Virus record (IMG/VR): IMGVR_UViG_3300017992_000058
Location: 1 to 32,208 of that record
Length of the DNA: 32,208 nt
Direction: 5' to 3' (one strand)
Source of the DNA: a virus
The notes below the pieces were generated by a model that did no database searches, was not told the origin of the DNA, and saw nothing but the letters and a program-made list of their open reading frames with translations. Positions 16,301-23,900 of the stretch are shown one piece after another (the first letter of the stretch is position 1; each line of letters begins with the position of its first letter). The translations under genes were made by a program, and so were the position numbers.

Positions 16301-18884
16301 TGAGTGTTTGAGGCTGATAGGTGTCCGTCCAAGAGTAGCTGCCATCGTCAATGGCCATGCTCATTGACGCACGCTGTTGATCTGTGTAGTTCCAGGGCCA
16401 GTCGATCCTGTCGTAGCGGGCTGTCGGTGTTCCTGTCACCAAAGTCAAATCGTTGGTGCCTACGATATCCTTCGCGCCGCTAGCAGTCGTAGTCTCCCCA
16501 AAAGTGAAGTGAGCGATCGTGCTGGCCGTCTTCTTCATATGGCTATTGCCGTAGCGCACAGTGTTCCAACGCCCCAGCACCTGGGCTGCAGACTCGGCCT
16601 CGGTGCTTACCAACACCTCGTAGACAACGCCATCTAATTCATCAACTGGTTCATCGCCACTGATCCCAATGGAAAATGGATTCTCATTAGTAAGATCCCC
16701 AGTCGTAGGTCCAGTAACAGTACCAGCCACACTAAGTGCAATTCCGTCCACGTACATCACAGGAGTCTGCCAAGTCCCGGCGACTCTAGTGTATACACAA
16801 GAGTACAGATGCTTGCCTGTGTAATTGGGAGTCGATCCCCAAACATAACTTCGATTACCACCACTCTCCAAATTACAGTAGAAAGTTGCACCACCCCAGA
16901 TCATTCCAAAACCATCACCGGTCTTACCTGCAGAGCCCATCCTGGACAACACGGTGCTGTGCCTATCAATTAGTGCATGCATTGTTACTGTGTCTGATGA
17001 TCCTACTGACACTTCGTTGAGTGAGGGTGCCTGCACATACTCCGAGGTCCCGCTAAACTCCCAGCCCCAGTTGGTGGGCTCTGTGTTGGTCAGGCCGTCC
17101 CGAAAGTCCCATCCGGAAGTGTAGCGGCGGTACTCCTCCAAGATCTGGAGAGGCTTGCCCTTGACCAACGCTTCAATGCCCCCACCCTGCCCGTACAGCT
17201 CAAATGCGGGCTGTTGGCCCTCGCTGAGCTTAGCGTAGGTGCCAAGCTGCCACATAACGCGCTGCTGCGTGGCTGTGTGTGCTCTGGGGGCCACCATGCC
17301 TGCGGCGACGACCTCCATCCGTTCGAGATCAGATGGCATCGTAGCTGCGTGACTGCCCCAGTCCTGGCTGTAGTAGTTGGCGTTGCAGACGCAATTGACA
17401 TTGCCCGTGCATGCCGTGCAGGAGCCAACAGGAAGATCGTCTTGGTAGTATTCGAAGTCTGCGATGTCGTAGACGCAGTTCGTGCCTGCTGTTAGATACA
17501 GCTGACCTCGTTTGGTATTCCCTCCCACGACGTTGGTGGCCGTAGCCGTGGCCCACTCAGTGCTTGTCCCGAGGGCAGTCTTCCCAGCGGCCAATGTCCC
17601 TGCGTACAGACCGAGGTCACAGCCGGAACCGCTGACGTACTTGTACTTCATTCGGGCCACCCACCGCTCCCCGGCGGTGACGGCGCCTCCACCCACCACG
17701 TCTTTAAGGACGCCATCAGCCGCTGCAACAAACGTGATACGATCCGCAGTCAGCGAGCCATCGGGAGCTTCTGCAGCGTCAGCGACTGCCACAGCAGGCG
17801 TGCCGTACAGTGTCCACTGATCGATCTCGTTGGGGTATCCCAAAACATTGGTCGCTGCATTCGATCCTGGGAATCCATACTTGCTTTTGGTGTTGCTGTA
17901 AGCAACCGGCCACTGACCGTCAGCGATGGTGGCCAATCGCTCACCGAAGCCTGTCTCTGTCTTGAGCGGCCACTTCCAGGTAGTGGTCTGGGTGTACGTT
18001 GTCCCCGTCGGTACCTTGAAGGCCTTGTACCATGCCTGGTGCTCAGCGAAGGTTGTTGCGTGCCCCTGGACAAACAGGTACTCAGCCATCGCCCCTTCCC
18101 ATGGCAACAAATGGGCACTGTAATTCATCAGCACAGCAACGGATGCGGTAGTCAAGCTGCCTGGCACCACACAACCCGCGCCCGCTCCTGCACCGAGATT
18201 TTCATCATCCACGTAGAAGTTGACCCCAGCATCCCTGTCCGAAGAAACTGTGATCAGATGCCAGCCGCCATCTTCGAGATCGACAGCGGGGCTATTGCAC
18301 ACAGTTGCCGCTCCAGCCTCCTGATAAAAATCCAGCCGGTTAGCTGCCTCGTTGTAGATCAAGGCATACCCGTTGGTGCCTGCAACTTTTTGGACAATCC
18401 TTGGGGATCCTGTAATGCCCCGCTCCTCGTGGCGCACCCATGCTGAAATCGAATAGTCCTCCGTCGCGATATCCATCACGGTTCCGGAAGCGGCATCAAA
18501 TCCGTCTGTAGCGCTATCGCAACCAATAGCTGGACGATCAAACCCTGCGGACATGGGGATTGAGGTATGCAGCCCATAGACCGGAGATCCATTCGGTGTC
18601 AATACTGCTGAGTCTCCTGACAAATCATCAGTGATGCTCCCAGACGCCTCAGACATCCCCCAGCCCCAACACTTAGTAGCATTAGGAGGACAGGACAATC
18701 TTGACTGCGCCTGCCTGGCGAAGTAAGCATCCTCGCCATGATCGCTACTTGCAGGATCAACCAAAGAAGGCCGAGTGGGGCTAGGGGGAGTGCTCAGGTT
18801 CCCCACTACGATCCCAGCAGCAATACCGATAGCTACAGCACCACCGACGATGGGCCTCTTATAACGGTTCCACCAACGACGCAT
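13389..18884 (-). CDS. Giant membrane-anchored LamG/CBM-like multidomain protein
   Basis: At 1831 residues this is the largest gene in the window. Residues 1-10 are basic (MRRWWNRYKR) and 11-30 form one hydrophobic helix, then a Pro/Ser/Thr-rich linker, a type II signal-anchor layout. The rest is a chain of beta-sandwiches. LamG/concanavalin-like domains lie at about 75-290, 610-780, 985-1170, 1180-1410 and 1680-1831. Carbohydrate-binding-module-like domains lie at about 350-480 and 1475-1665 (APDGSLTADRIT and APDGTLTAETIA are paired signatures). The second and third LamG copies share YCNL-x2-G-x-NR and TNxNPF motifs, so they are duplicates. It has many cysteines, unusual for a phage structural protein and consistent with an oxidising exterior. 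A glycan-binding adsorption or host-surface role is likely. The start has GGAG and AGGA upstream. Confidence 0.75.
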   Translation of the reverse strand: MRRWWNRYKRPIVGGAVAIGIAAGIVVGNLSTPPSPTRPSLVDPASSDHGEDAYFARQAQSRLSCPPNATKCWGWGMSEASGSITDDLSGDSAVLTPNGSPVYGLHTSIPMSAGFDRPAIGCDSATDGFDAASGTVMDIATEDYSISAWVRHEERGITGSPRIVQKVAGTNGYALIYNEAANRLDFYQEAGAATVCNSPAVDLEDGGWHLITVSSDRDAGVNFYVDDENLGAGAGAGCVVPGSLTTASVAVLMNYSAHLLPWEGAMAEYLFVQGHATTFAEHQAWYKAFKVPTGTTYTQTTTWKWPLKTETGFGERLATIADGQWPVAYSNTKSKYGFPGSNAATNVLGYPNEIDQWTLYGTPAVAVADAAEAPDGSLTADRITFVAAADGVLKDVVGGGAVTAGERWVARMKYKYVSGSGCDLGLYAGTLAAGKTALGTSTEWATATATNVVGGNTKRGQLYLTAGTNCVYDIADFEYYQDDLPVGSCTACTGNVNCVCNANYYSQDWGSHAATMPSDLERMEVVAAGMVAPRAHTATQQRVMWQLGTYAKLSEGQQPAFELYGQGGGIEALVKGKPLQILEEYRRYTSGWDFRDGLTNTEPTNWGWEFSGTSEYVQAPSLNEVSVGSSDTVTMHALIDRHSTVLSRMGSAGKTGDGFGMIWGGATFYCNLESGGNRSYVWGSTPNYTGKHLYSCVYTRVAGTWQTPVMYVDGIALSVAGTVTGPTTGDLTNENPFSIGISGDEPVDELDGVVYEVLVSTEAESAAQVLGRWNTVRYGNSHMKKTASTIAHFTFGETTTASGAKDIVGTNDLTLVTGTPTARYDRIDWPWNYTDQQRASMSMAIDDGSYSWTDTYQPQTLNGRAVVEPPEQTDYQSTLFTVGCDKDGANCYDGIIEKAQLYARPAQTIRTADTTHLISADFTGPAWLQRGYTPDLCAFDFGVTSTNRVCWNMAEQGPGTTIESIYDQVSGIALAVTGTPTYHVNSGLLARGQGRRGVLFDRAATERVEASTAAALSPGAATGWTLAVTATPRTLSSFHRLGSSRTTAAGYSILISGVGAVYCNLSDGVNRRYCYTTSSKVAAGQTYTVVCRWGKTGANWDDPTLRINGRSYGLSCSGGTVTGSITNANPFAVGCTGDCAAGDNADSVFHEAMVVNTELSDADADALYLQTIQQGTYWTEPTGTQGHYKFNEDTITNGVGVRDHSGNGNHLSVVVGTPDAQYQDMRWPAGSGVVKPVIDFEGGINYFKDDTATACTPDDQQPWSVATWYRISESMSAIYSIFFHSRNAGANYNRLLISHVNGYPYFYWASPDGNTLEFNNDAGDTRDGRWHFVAAKARWDGNSWNVTLSIDGGAFKTWKDSGFTGSMVGTTNQYRIGDSVTATNIQLGGLAIWKNYELTQQDVAQLYNSNGPVSTLTYARTATGPKGVCYETAQDPINGPIVTCFADGRVPYAYSSAMCGLPGNSRMCLTEPVHSTVTNDLLDSEAFGSGNWGGSYCTAATDTAIAPDGTLTAETIAETASSNFHQWSATTSTNYSQNDYLTTFVYVKPVSGSTATWIKWMAYDMTSASYAYVNFDVSTETSGSCGNNNAAVWGTPSCTVTGTGGGWRKLSLTVQCIAAAGCAIRPRFCSDNSDGTCSSIAGSTGDAWYAWGGQLHDGQRRDAPYCPSDSSTQTCNAATNNSVALTWDMAEGVISSVAHQTSEPGAVRAYHLKPSTDLGIVLNAYQTNAGELFIYNNASVLQQRIGDVAYRATNPLGTIMIYDSGGAFYGTRRAALRSYSSDYAGLRASYTTDTGANWTPGTNPSLYLGLNDVSTGQLDGYMGNVCIWKDR

Positions 18885-18909
18885 AGTCCTACTCCGGGCT
18901 AGCTAACTA

Positions 18910-19299
18910 CTACTGATCCTTGCGGTGCAGGTAGATCTTGCAGGCAAAATCCGTTCGGCTGTCCTTGATGATGGACAACCCCTGCTTGCCTGCAATCGGC
19001 TGAATTGGGAAAACCCCTTCGTAGCTCCAGAAGGGCTCCCCCACATCCACAGCAGCCTCCGCTCCCATGTTGATCCAGTACAGCACCTGGTTCGCGAACA
19101 CATCAGGAATGATCCGCAAAGCCCAGCGAGAACCGACCGGCATCATCGCAGTCTGAATCCCTGCTAGCACGAGGGGCTCAACAGCAGTAAGCGCACCCAC
19201 TGCTGAAGTGATCACAACACTGGGAGTGTTTGCTACTTCTGGCGTTTGAATGTTGACAGTCCGGTTGTTTGGAGCCGGAATGGTCTTGGCAGGCGGCAT
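18910..19299 (-). CDS. Small beta-rich virion protein
   Basis: A 129-residue protein, probably a single beta domain: TVNIQTPEV near the N-terminus, a hydrophobic VVITSAVGALTAVEPLVL stretch, then WALRIIPDVFANQVLYWI and a basic C-terminus. It has a strong AGGAGGG ribosome site and is the first gene after the spacer at 19300-19455, so it may begin a transcript that includes the giant LamG gene. It could be an attachment or decoration subunit for that protein. No family was recognised. Confidence 0.65.
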   Translation of the reverse strand: MPPAKTIPAPNNRTVNIQTPEVANTPSVVITSAVGALTAVEPLVLAGIQTAMMPVGSRWALRIIPDVFANQVLYWINMGAEAAVDVGEPFWSYEGVFPIQPIAGKQGLSIIKDSRTDFACKIYLHRKDQ

Positions 19300-19455
19300 C
19301 AGGCCCTCCTGGACAGAAATATGAAATTGATCTTGGATGTCCGGTGGACGGACGGGGAGTGTCTACGTGTGGTGAATTCGCCTAAAGTTACGATCTTCAA
19401 CCAAATCCCTCACTATACGCAGCACGGCACAAAGTCTAGGTAAGAGAGGTGAAAA
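19300..19455 (-). promoter_or_regulatory. Intergenic spacer with candidate promoter
   Basis: A 156-base stretch without a gene. On the minus strand it holds TGCTGCG-TATAGTG-AGGGATT (TATAGT at 19412-19417), with ACCTAGACT at 19433-19441 upstream. The same 9-mer, inverted, lies upstream of the TATAAT in the spacer at 5208-5248, and the TATA contexts match. A short stem with sequence GTCCG/CGGAC lies near 19345-19360. No TTGACA box is present. Probably a phage promoter for the surface-protein genes that follow. Confidence 0.4.
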
Positions 19456-19716
19456 CTACGCCCCGGTCACGTCACGCTTGGGACGGCTCGGCACGCCAGG
19501 CTCCCGACCGATCGCCACCACCGTTGCGGTGTCCACCTCGATCTCGGCCAGGCGCACTGTGGCAGCCGCGTTGACTGCCGCGATGTTCGCCGCACCCTCC
19601 AAGTCGTCCAGGATGTTGCCCACCAGCTCAACCATCGCGTTGTAGCTGATGATCAACTGCTTGACCTGCTCCGAACCAACGTCTTCGACAACAGGGAGAG
19701 TTCTGATAGTGGCCAT
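19456..19716 (-). CDS. Small helical protein
   Basis: An 86-residue protein: an N-terminal TIRTLPVVEDV, a helix with QVKQLIISYNAMVELVGNIL, an Ala-rich segment (AANIAAVNAAATVRLAEIEV) and a short basic tail. AAGGAGAT precedes the ATG. It lies 12 bases downstream of the charged zinc-ribbon gene and before a regulatory spacer, at the end of the head gene block. It may be a head-associated or joining protein; no family was recognised. Confidence 0.65.
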   Translation of the reverse strand: MATIRTLPVVEDVGSEQVKQLIISYNAMVELVGNILDDLEGAANIAAVNAAATVRLAEIEVDTATVVAIGREPGVPSRPKRDVTGA

Positions 19717-19728
19717 TTCCGATCTCCT

Positions 19729-20397
19729 TTATTTCTTGGAAGGCTTACCCTTGCCGGGAGCCTTCTTGGTTGCCTTCTTCTTGGGGAGGCCCTTCTTCTC
19801 AGCAGGCTTCTCCTCTTCCTTCTTCTCGACCTTCGTCTCAGCGAGCTTCTCTTCCTCCTCCGCAGCTTTTTCCTCGGCAGGGGAGTCAGAGGGTGCTTCA
19901 GCAGGCGCCGCCTTTTCGGGCTCGGGAGTCTTCTCCTCGATCTTTTCGATCTTGGCGTCCTTCACCTCCTCGGCGCTCACCAACGGAGTCTTCTCCTTGG
20001 CCGGGATATCGGTCTCGACCCGCTTGTTACCGTCGGGGTCGTCCACGATCTCCATGTTGCCTCTGGAGAACCTGCACGCACCTTCGGCCAGCGGCCGGTT
20101 GTTGCCACGATCTTCGATCGCAGCGATACCCTTCTCGTTGAACGAGATCACCAGGGTATTGTACGTGACGTTCCGGTTCACCATCCATCTATGTTTGATG
20201 TAAATCATCGGTCCCTCCGGTAGCTGCGGCAGCCTTCCTGCATCAGGCATCATCATCTTCTGAAACGCCTTGGTGAAGGACGCTCGCGCCTCCACCACCC
20301 TCGCCTGCCCGTTCTGCCTGGCCGTGAGCACGCAATTGGCGCTACATTCGGTTCCAGGTGGCGGGACAGGCTTCCCGCAGACACTGCACTCGTTCAT
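19729..20397 (-). CDS. Zinc-finger protein with long charged tail
   Basis: A 222-residue protein. The N-terminus carries a four-Cys site (C4-x2-C7, C18-x3-C22), probably zinc-binding. Residues 40-120 look folded, with MIYIKHRWMVNRNVTYNTL and a SFNEKGIAAIEDRG strand. Residues 125-222 are Glu/Lys/Ala/Pro-rich and end in a strongly basic KKKATKKAPGKGKPSKK, like a histone H1-type DNA-binding tail. It immediately follows the major capsid gene and a stable hairpin, and has no clear Shine-Dalgarno, so translation may depend on the upstream transcript or structure. A head-completion or DNA-condensing role is inferred. Confidence 0.65.
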   Translation of the reverse strand: MNECSVCGKPVPPPGTECSANCVLTARQNGQARVVEARASFTKAFQKMMMPDAGRLPQLPEGPMIYIKHRWMVNRNVTYNTLVISFNEKGIAAIEDRGNNRPLAEGACRFSRGNMEIVDDPDGNKRVETDIPAKEKTPLVSAEEVKDAKIEKIEEKTPEPEKAAPAEAPSDSPAEEKAAEEEEKLAETKVEKKEEEKPAEKKGLPKKKATKKAPGKGKPSKK

Positions 20398-20412
20398 GGC
20401 TAAGGTCAGTAT

Positions 20413-20436
20413 GGGGGGAGCCCGAAGGCTCCCCCC
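20413..20436 (-). terminator. UUCG-capped hairpin after the capsid gene
   Basis: A perfect 10-base-pair GC-rich stem (20413-20422 with 20427-20436). On the minus strand the loop reads TTCG closed by C-G, the extra-stable cUUCGg tetraloop. No U-tract follows, so it may be an mRNA-stabilising or partial-terminator element that protects the abundant capsid transcript. It lies between the capsid stop and the next gene. Confidence 0.6.
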
Positions 20437-20452
20437 TAGCAGTCAGCAGCTA

Positions 20453-21898
20453 CTAGCTGAGATTGCCGATGTTGACCATCCTCAGCCACTTGAGCGGCGC
20501 GAACAGGATCGGAGTCCCGTAGAGCAGGATCATCCACCTGTACGCGGGCGCAAGCACCGCCAGGTCCAACCGCATCATCGGAGCCAGCTGACGGAACGTG
20601 ATCACGTTCGGGGTCAGCTCACCCAGGTAGGCGATGGACGTGAACGGCAGCAGGAAGTTCAGGTCGTCCGGAGTGGTGGTGCCCGCTGCGGCCTGGTTGG
20701 TACAGGGAACCTGCAGAACCAAGCTGTAGCTGGTCATCGCCGCCGGAACACCCGTACCCGCCGCGTTCGCGGTGGTGCGGTACACCCGGAAGTACTCCGT
20801 CGGGAAGGCACCGATGACTGCCGCGTTGGTCAGCGTCAGGTCGATGTGGTTCCCAGCCGTCCGCTGTGCAGCGGTCATCACCTGCACAGCACCCATGACC
20901 GGAGACGGGGTCGACTCCCCGAAGCGGTTGCAGGCGGTGTACACGTAGGAGTACTCCAGGTTGCCGGTCGCCGGGGCGTCCTTGGTGAAGTCGCCGTCGG
21001 TACCCGAGAGCGCCGTACCGGCAGCCTGGGGCTGCGCCGGGGCGTTCGCGTGCGTCGCCGCAGCCGGGGGCGTGGGCAGGGGCCGGATGAAGATGTCAGG
21101 GTTGAACTCGATCACGCCCGCCTGGGTCGCCATCGTGTTGATCGCCTGACCGATCTGGCCGTTGACCGGCGCGGGCAGCTGGATGCGCTCGCGCGGGTAC
21201 ATCGTCTTGACCAGATCCGACAGCTGCCGGGTCCCGAGGAACAGGTCCGTCGGGTAGCCGAAGGCCTCGATGATGGTGTTGGTCGCTTCCTCGACGTCGG
21301 CCTCCTGGAGCGGCTGCCCCTGGAGATCGAGGAAGGACGTGGGATCAATCAGGGCGTCCAGCCCGTCCCACTGCTCGGCCTCGCCGTCGAAGGCCAGCGC
21401 GGAGTCCCCGGTGAAGAGCGAGTTCTCGACGCGCTCCAGCAGCCAGAGGATGCCGTTCTGGTTCTCCAGCGCGATCACATCGCCGTGGGCGGGGTGAACG
21501 AGCGTGGCCGGATGGGTGACCTCCCGAGTCGTCCCGAGGAACTTCACCAGCTGGGTACGCCGAGCGTAGCTCGTGTCCGTCGCACCCGGAAGCTCGCCTT
21601 CCTGGGTGAACGCGAACTGCGTCGGGCCGTACGCGGTCAGCTGGTTGTACTCCTCGACAGTGGAGTACGCGGGGCTCTTCGGGATCTTCTTCCAGAACTT
21701 GATGTGGTGATTGGTGTACGTCACCACCTTCAAGCTCGCTTCCAGCGACTCCACTCGCAGCGCGGAACCACCGGTCTGGTTGACCACCTGGTATCCTGCT
21801 TCGAGTGCCTTCGCCAGCTCCTGGACGTCAGTAGCGGGGGCCGTGCCGAAACCGTTCAGCCCCTCGTAGTGACGCAGACCTACTTGACCACCAAACAT
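20453..21898 (-). CDS. Major capsid protein with inserted Ig/FN3-like domain
   Basis: A 481-residue protein that by order and features is the major capsid protein, the shell subunit of the head. It follows scaffold and protease genes and has the strongest coding bias in the window. Residues 45-130 (LRVESLEASLKVVTYTNHHI, KIPKSPAYSTVEEYN) and the C-terminal ~55 residues (DLAVLAPAYRWMILLYGTP) fit the HK97-like capsid core. Between about residues 278 and 425 there is an insertion with YSYVYTACNRFGESTPSP and EYFRVYRTTAN, a typical Ig/FN3-type fold that could project from the surface. The ATG has GGAGATCATT upstream, identical to the site before the 163-aa gene at 31925. The capsid call is strong though read by eye. 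Confidence 0.88.
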   Translation of the reverse strand: MFGGQVGLRHYEGLNGFGTAPATDVQELAKALEAGYQVVNQTGGSALRVESLEASLKVVTYTNHHIKFWKKIPKSPAYSTVEEYNQLTAYGPTQFAFTQEGELPGATDTSYARRTQLVKFLGTTREVTHPATLVHPAHGDVIALENQNGILWLLERVENSLFTGDSALAFDGEAEQWDGLDALIDPTSFLDLQGQPLQEADVEEATNTIIEAFGYPTDLFLGTRQLSDLVKTMYPRERIQLPAPVNGQIGQAINTMATQAGVIEFNPDIFIRPLPTPPAAATHANAPAQPQAAGTALSGTDGDFTKDAPATGNLEYSYVYTACNRFGESTPSPVMGAVQVMTAAQRTAGNHIDLTLTNAAVIGAFPTEYFRVYRTTANAAGTGVPAAMTSYSLVLQVPCTNQAAAGTTTPDDLNFLLPFTSIAYLGELTPNVITFRQLAPMMRLDLAVLAPAYRWMILLYGTPILFAPLKWLRMVNIGNLS

Positions 21899-21926
21899 AA
21901 TGATCTCCTTTCGCGTCGTGGGGGGC

Positions 21927-22958
21927 TTACTGCTGGCCCGCCGCCTGGATGTGCTTCAGGACCGCCTCGTGGAGGTCGGGCCGAAGGTCGTTGGTCATGT
22001 CGAACTTGGACACCTCCAGGGCGTTGACCTGCCCCTTGGTGACCATGTCGACGAGAGCGTCCTGGATCTGGCTCTTGGTGAGAGACTCACCGCCAGGACC
22101 GTCGAACGACTTCTGCAGCACGCCGGGCTGTCCCTGACCGCCCTGGAGCACCTGCAGCTGGCTCTTCGGCGGGCCAGCGGGGGCCTCGGCCACCTGCTGA
22201 ACCTGCTCGATGTTGCCCGCCACACCGTGACCGATGTTGACGACAGCGTCCGCCAGGCTCTTGTTGAAGTCGCCCTGCTCGTCGAAACGAGCGTCGAGGT
22301 AGCTGCCCACCTGCTCCAGCATGAAGTTGGTGGCCTCGACGATGCGACCGTCCAACGACTTCTCGATGGTGTCCATCCTTGCGCCGAAGGCAGCGGCGAA
22401 CTCGGCCAGGAAGGGCGAGATCTCGATGCCCTTCTGGACGGTGTCGCTCTCCTGCTGCATGGCCTCCAGGCTCTTGCAGGCCTTGTCGCGCTCCTCGGCA
22501 GCGGGCTTGTCCTCGTCGTCGTTGTTCGACTTGTTGAAGGGCAGCCCCGGGCGAGCCTCGCCCTTGGGACCTGGCGTCGGGTCACGACCCTCGACCTCCT
22601 GGCCTTCGCCCTTGGAGATCGTCGCCTCGATGTCACCCTTCAGGATCGCCAGCTCCTCGGGAGCCAGGCCGATACCCTTTCCGATCTTCTCCATGATGGC
22701 CTTGCGAGCCGCCTGGTAGTCGGTACCGTCCTTCCCGATGCTGTCGTCCCAGCCGTCACCGATCCCATGCTTCTTGCCACCGGGCCAACCGCCTGCGGCG
22801 GGCTCGGAGTTGCGAGGAGTATGGAACAGCTGTGCCTTGTTCATGTCGTCACCCTCGGGCGCGGGTTGGGGATCACTCCCCTTCGCCATCGCCTCCAAGG
22901 CACCCAGCGACTTGAAGAACTGCTCGCCGGGAATGGTGACCTTGCCGTCCTCGGCCAT
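21927..22958 (-). CDS. Probable capsid scaffold or internal head protein
   Basis: A 343-residue acidic, helical, low-complexity protein between the protease and capsid genes, where scaffolding genes usually sit. Residues 1-180 are Gly/Asp/Glu/Pro-rich and probably disordered. Residues 180-260 form long helices (FLAEFAAAFGARMDTIEKSL, NFMLEQVGSYLDARFDEQGD), suited to dimeric scaffold rods. The C-terminus is helical with ALEVSKFDMTNDLRPDLHEA. AAGGAGG precedes the start. Proteolytic removal by the upstream protease is likely but not shown. It could alternatively be an internal head protein. Confidence 0.65.
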   Translation of the reverse strand: MAEDGKVTIPGEQFFKSLGALEAMAKGSDPQPAPEGDDMNKAQLFHTPRNSEPAAGGWPGGKKHGIGDGWDDSIGKDGTDYQAARKAIMEKIGKGIGLAPEELAILKGDIEATISKGEGQEVEGRDPTPGPKGEARPGLPFNKSNNDDEDKPAAEERDKACKSLEAMQQESDTVQKGIEISPFLAEFAAAFGARMDTIEKSLDGRIVEATNFMLEQVGSYLDARFDEQGDFNKSLADAVVNIGHGVAGNIEQVQQVAEAPAGPPKSQLQVLQGGQGQPGVLQKSFDGPGGESLTKSQIQDALVDMVTKGQVNALEVSKFDMTNDLRPDLHEAVLKHIQAAGQQ

Positions 22959-22970
22959 GATCTTTCCTCC

Positions 22971-23885
22971 TTAGTTCCGGTTCAGTTCGAAAATGGCCTC
23001 GGCCACGACAACAGCGTCAGGCCGACCCAATCCTCGAAATTCCTGTAAAAGATCGACACACTGGTCGAACTGCAGAGACTGATTTGCCAGCTCCTGAGAC
23101 TTGCGCGCCCAGCCCTGATCCTTTTCCTTGCCTTCCAGGCTTTCAGGAACGAGGGGGGAACCGCCGCCTACCGCCACCGCCTTGCAGGAGCATTCCTTCT
23201 CGGCATCCTTCTTCAAGTCCATCTTCTCTTCGTCGATGGCAAGCCCGGTCAAGACCTTGTTCATGGCTTGAGCGTCGGCTTTCACGCAAGAGCTGTCACA
23301 GCGTGACTTGTGGACGGGTGAGATCTGTCGGGGAGAGACGTAGAAGCAACCGGAGTCGTCGCAGAAGTATTCGGCGGGGGTGGCCGAGAAAGACTTCACG
23401 ACGTCAAGCCAGGTGTTCGTGTTGATCGGCGCCGCCGTGATGGCGATGTCCTGAATCCAGCACTTCAGAATTCTCCGTCCTGCGCGACGCGTGACCTTGC
23501 CCTGGATAGAGAATCCCAGCTTGCGATCAGACTGAGACGCCTCAAGCGCCTGCGCAAGCTCCCAGATCGCGTCAGAGACCTTGTGGCCATCAAACAGGAA
23601 GCCCTTCGTCCACAAACCCTTGCTAGTCACCTTACACTCAAGGGGCTGGCCAACCTTGTTCTCGAAGCCCGGTTTGTGATCGTTGTTGTAGTAGCCGAAC
23701 TTGAGAAAGTAGGAGAAGTCGATCCCGTTCTGCGCAACGACTTCTTTCTGAAGGTCTTCGTCTGTGGTTGATGCGATTCCCTGGATCAAACGCTTTCGCC
23801 CTTTGGACTTGTCCTTGGAGGAAGCCTTGGCAATCTCCATCGGGAGCCAGAAGTTGAATTCGTCGTCTTTTACGAAATCGATCAT
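22971..23885 (-). CDS. Prohead protease (S78/HK97-type) with Cys-rich C-terminal domain
   Basis: A 304-residue serine protease that matures the procapsid by cleaving scaffold and capsid proteins. Residues 30-160 match the family: KRLIQGIASTTDEDLQKEVV, then NNDHKP with probable catalytic His70, KLGFSIQG with probable catalytic Ser126, and a following IQDIAITAAPINTNTW that corresponds to the conserved 'xExSxVxxPaN' strand. Residues 170-240 add cysteines (C175, C180, C196, C200, C232, C234), probably a metal-binding extension not standard in the family. The C-terminus may be a self-processed tail. It is the first gene downstream of a consensus promoter and a hairpin; its own ribosome site is weak. 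Confidence 0.8.
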   Translation of the reverse strand: MIDFVKDDEFNFWLPMEIAKASSKDKSKGRKRLIQGIASTTDEDLQKEVVAQNGIDFSYFLKFGYYNNDHKPGFENKVGQPLECKVTSKGLWTKGFLFDGHKVSDAIWELAQALEASQSDRKLGFSIQGKVTRRAGRRILKCWIQDIAITAAPINTNTWLDVVKSFSATPAEYFCDDSGCFYVSPRQISPVHKSRCDSSCVKADAQAMNKVLTGLAIDEEKMDLKKDAEKECSCKAVAVGGGSPLVPESLEGKEKDQGWARKSQELANQSLQFDQCVDLLQEFRGLGRPDAVVVAEAIFELNRN

Positions 23886-23900
23886 GAAGCCCCAAAACCC

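Noticed and set aside
19345-19360. Small GTCCG/CGGAC stem as a terminator
   Set aside because: Only five base pairs with no U-tract; not enough to call.
19404-19417. T7-type promoter core (CTCACTATA) on the plus strand
   Set aside because: Only the central part matches, the initiation GGGAGA is absent, and it would read away from all genes; the minus-strand reading as a TATA-type promoter fits better.
20270-22027. Long open frame on the plus strand (585 codons) antisense to the capsid gene
   Set aside because: It is Arg/Gly/Val-rich, has no ribosome site and mirrors a strongly coding minus-strand gene with high GC third positions; a shadow frame.
21900-23048. Plus-strand open frame (382 codons) antisense to the scaffold gene
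   Set aside because: Leu/Arg-rich composition typical of antisense to a GC-rich gene; no neighbours on this strand.
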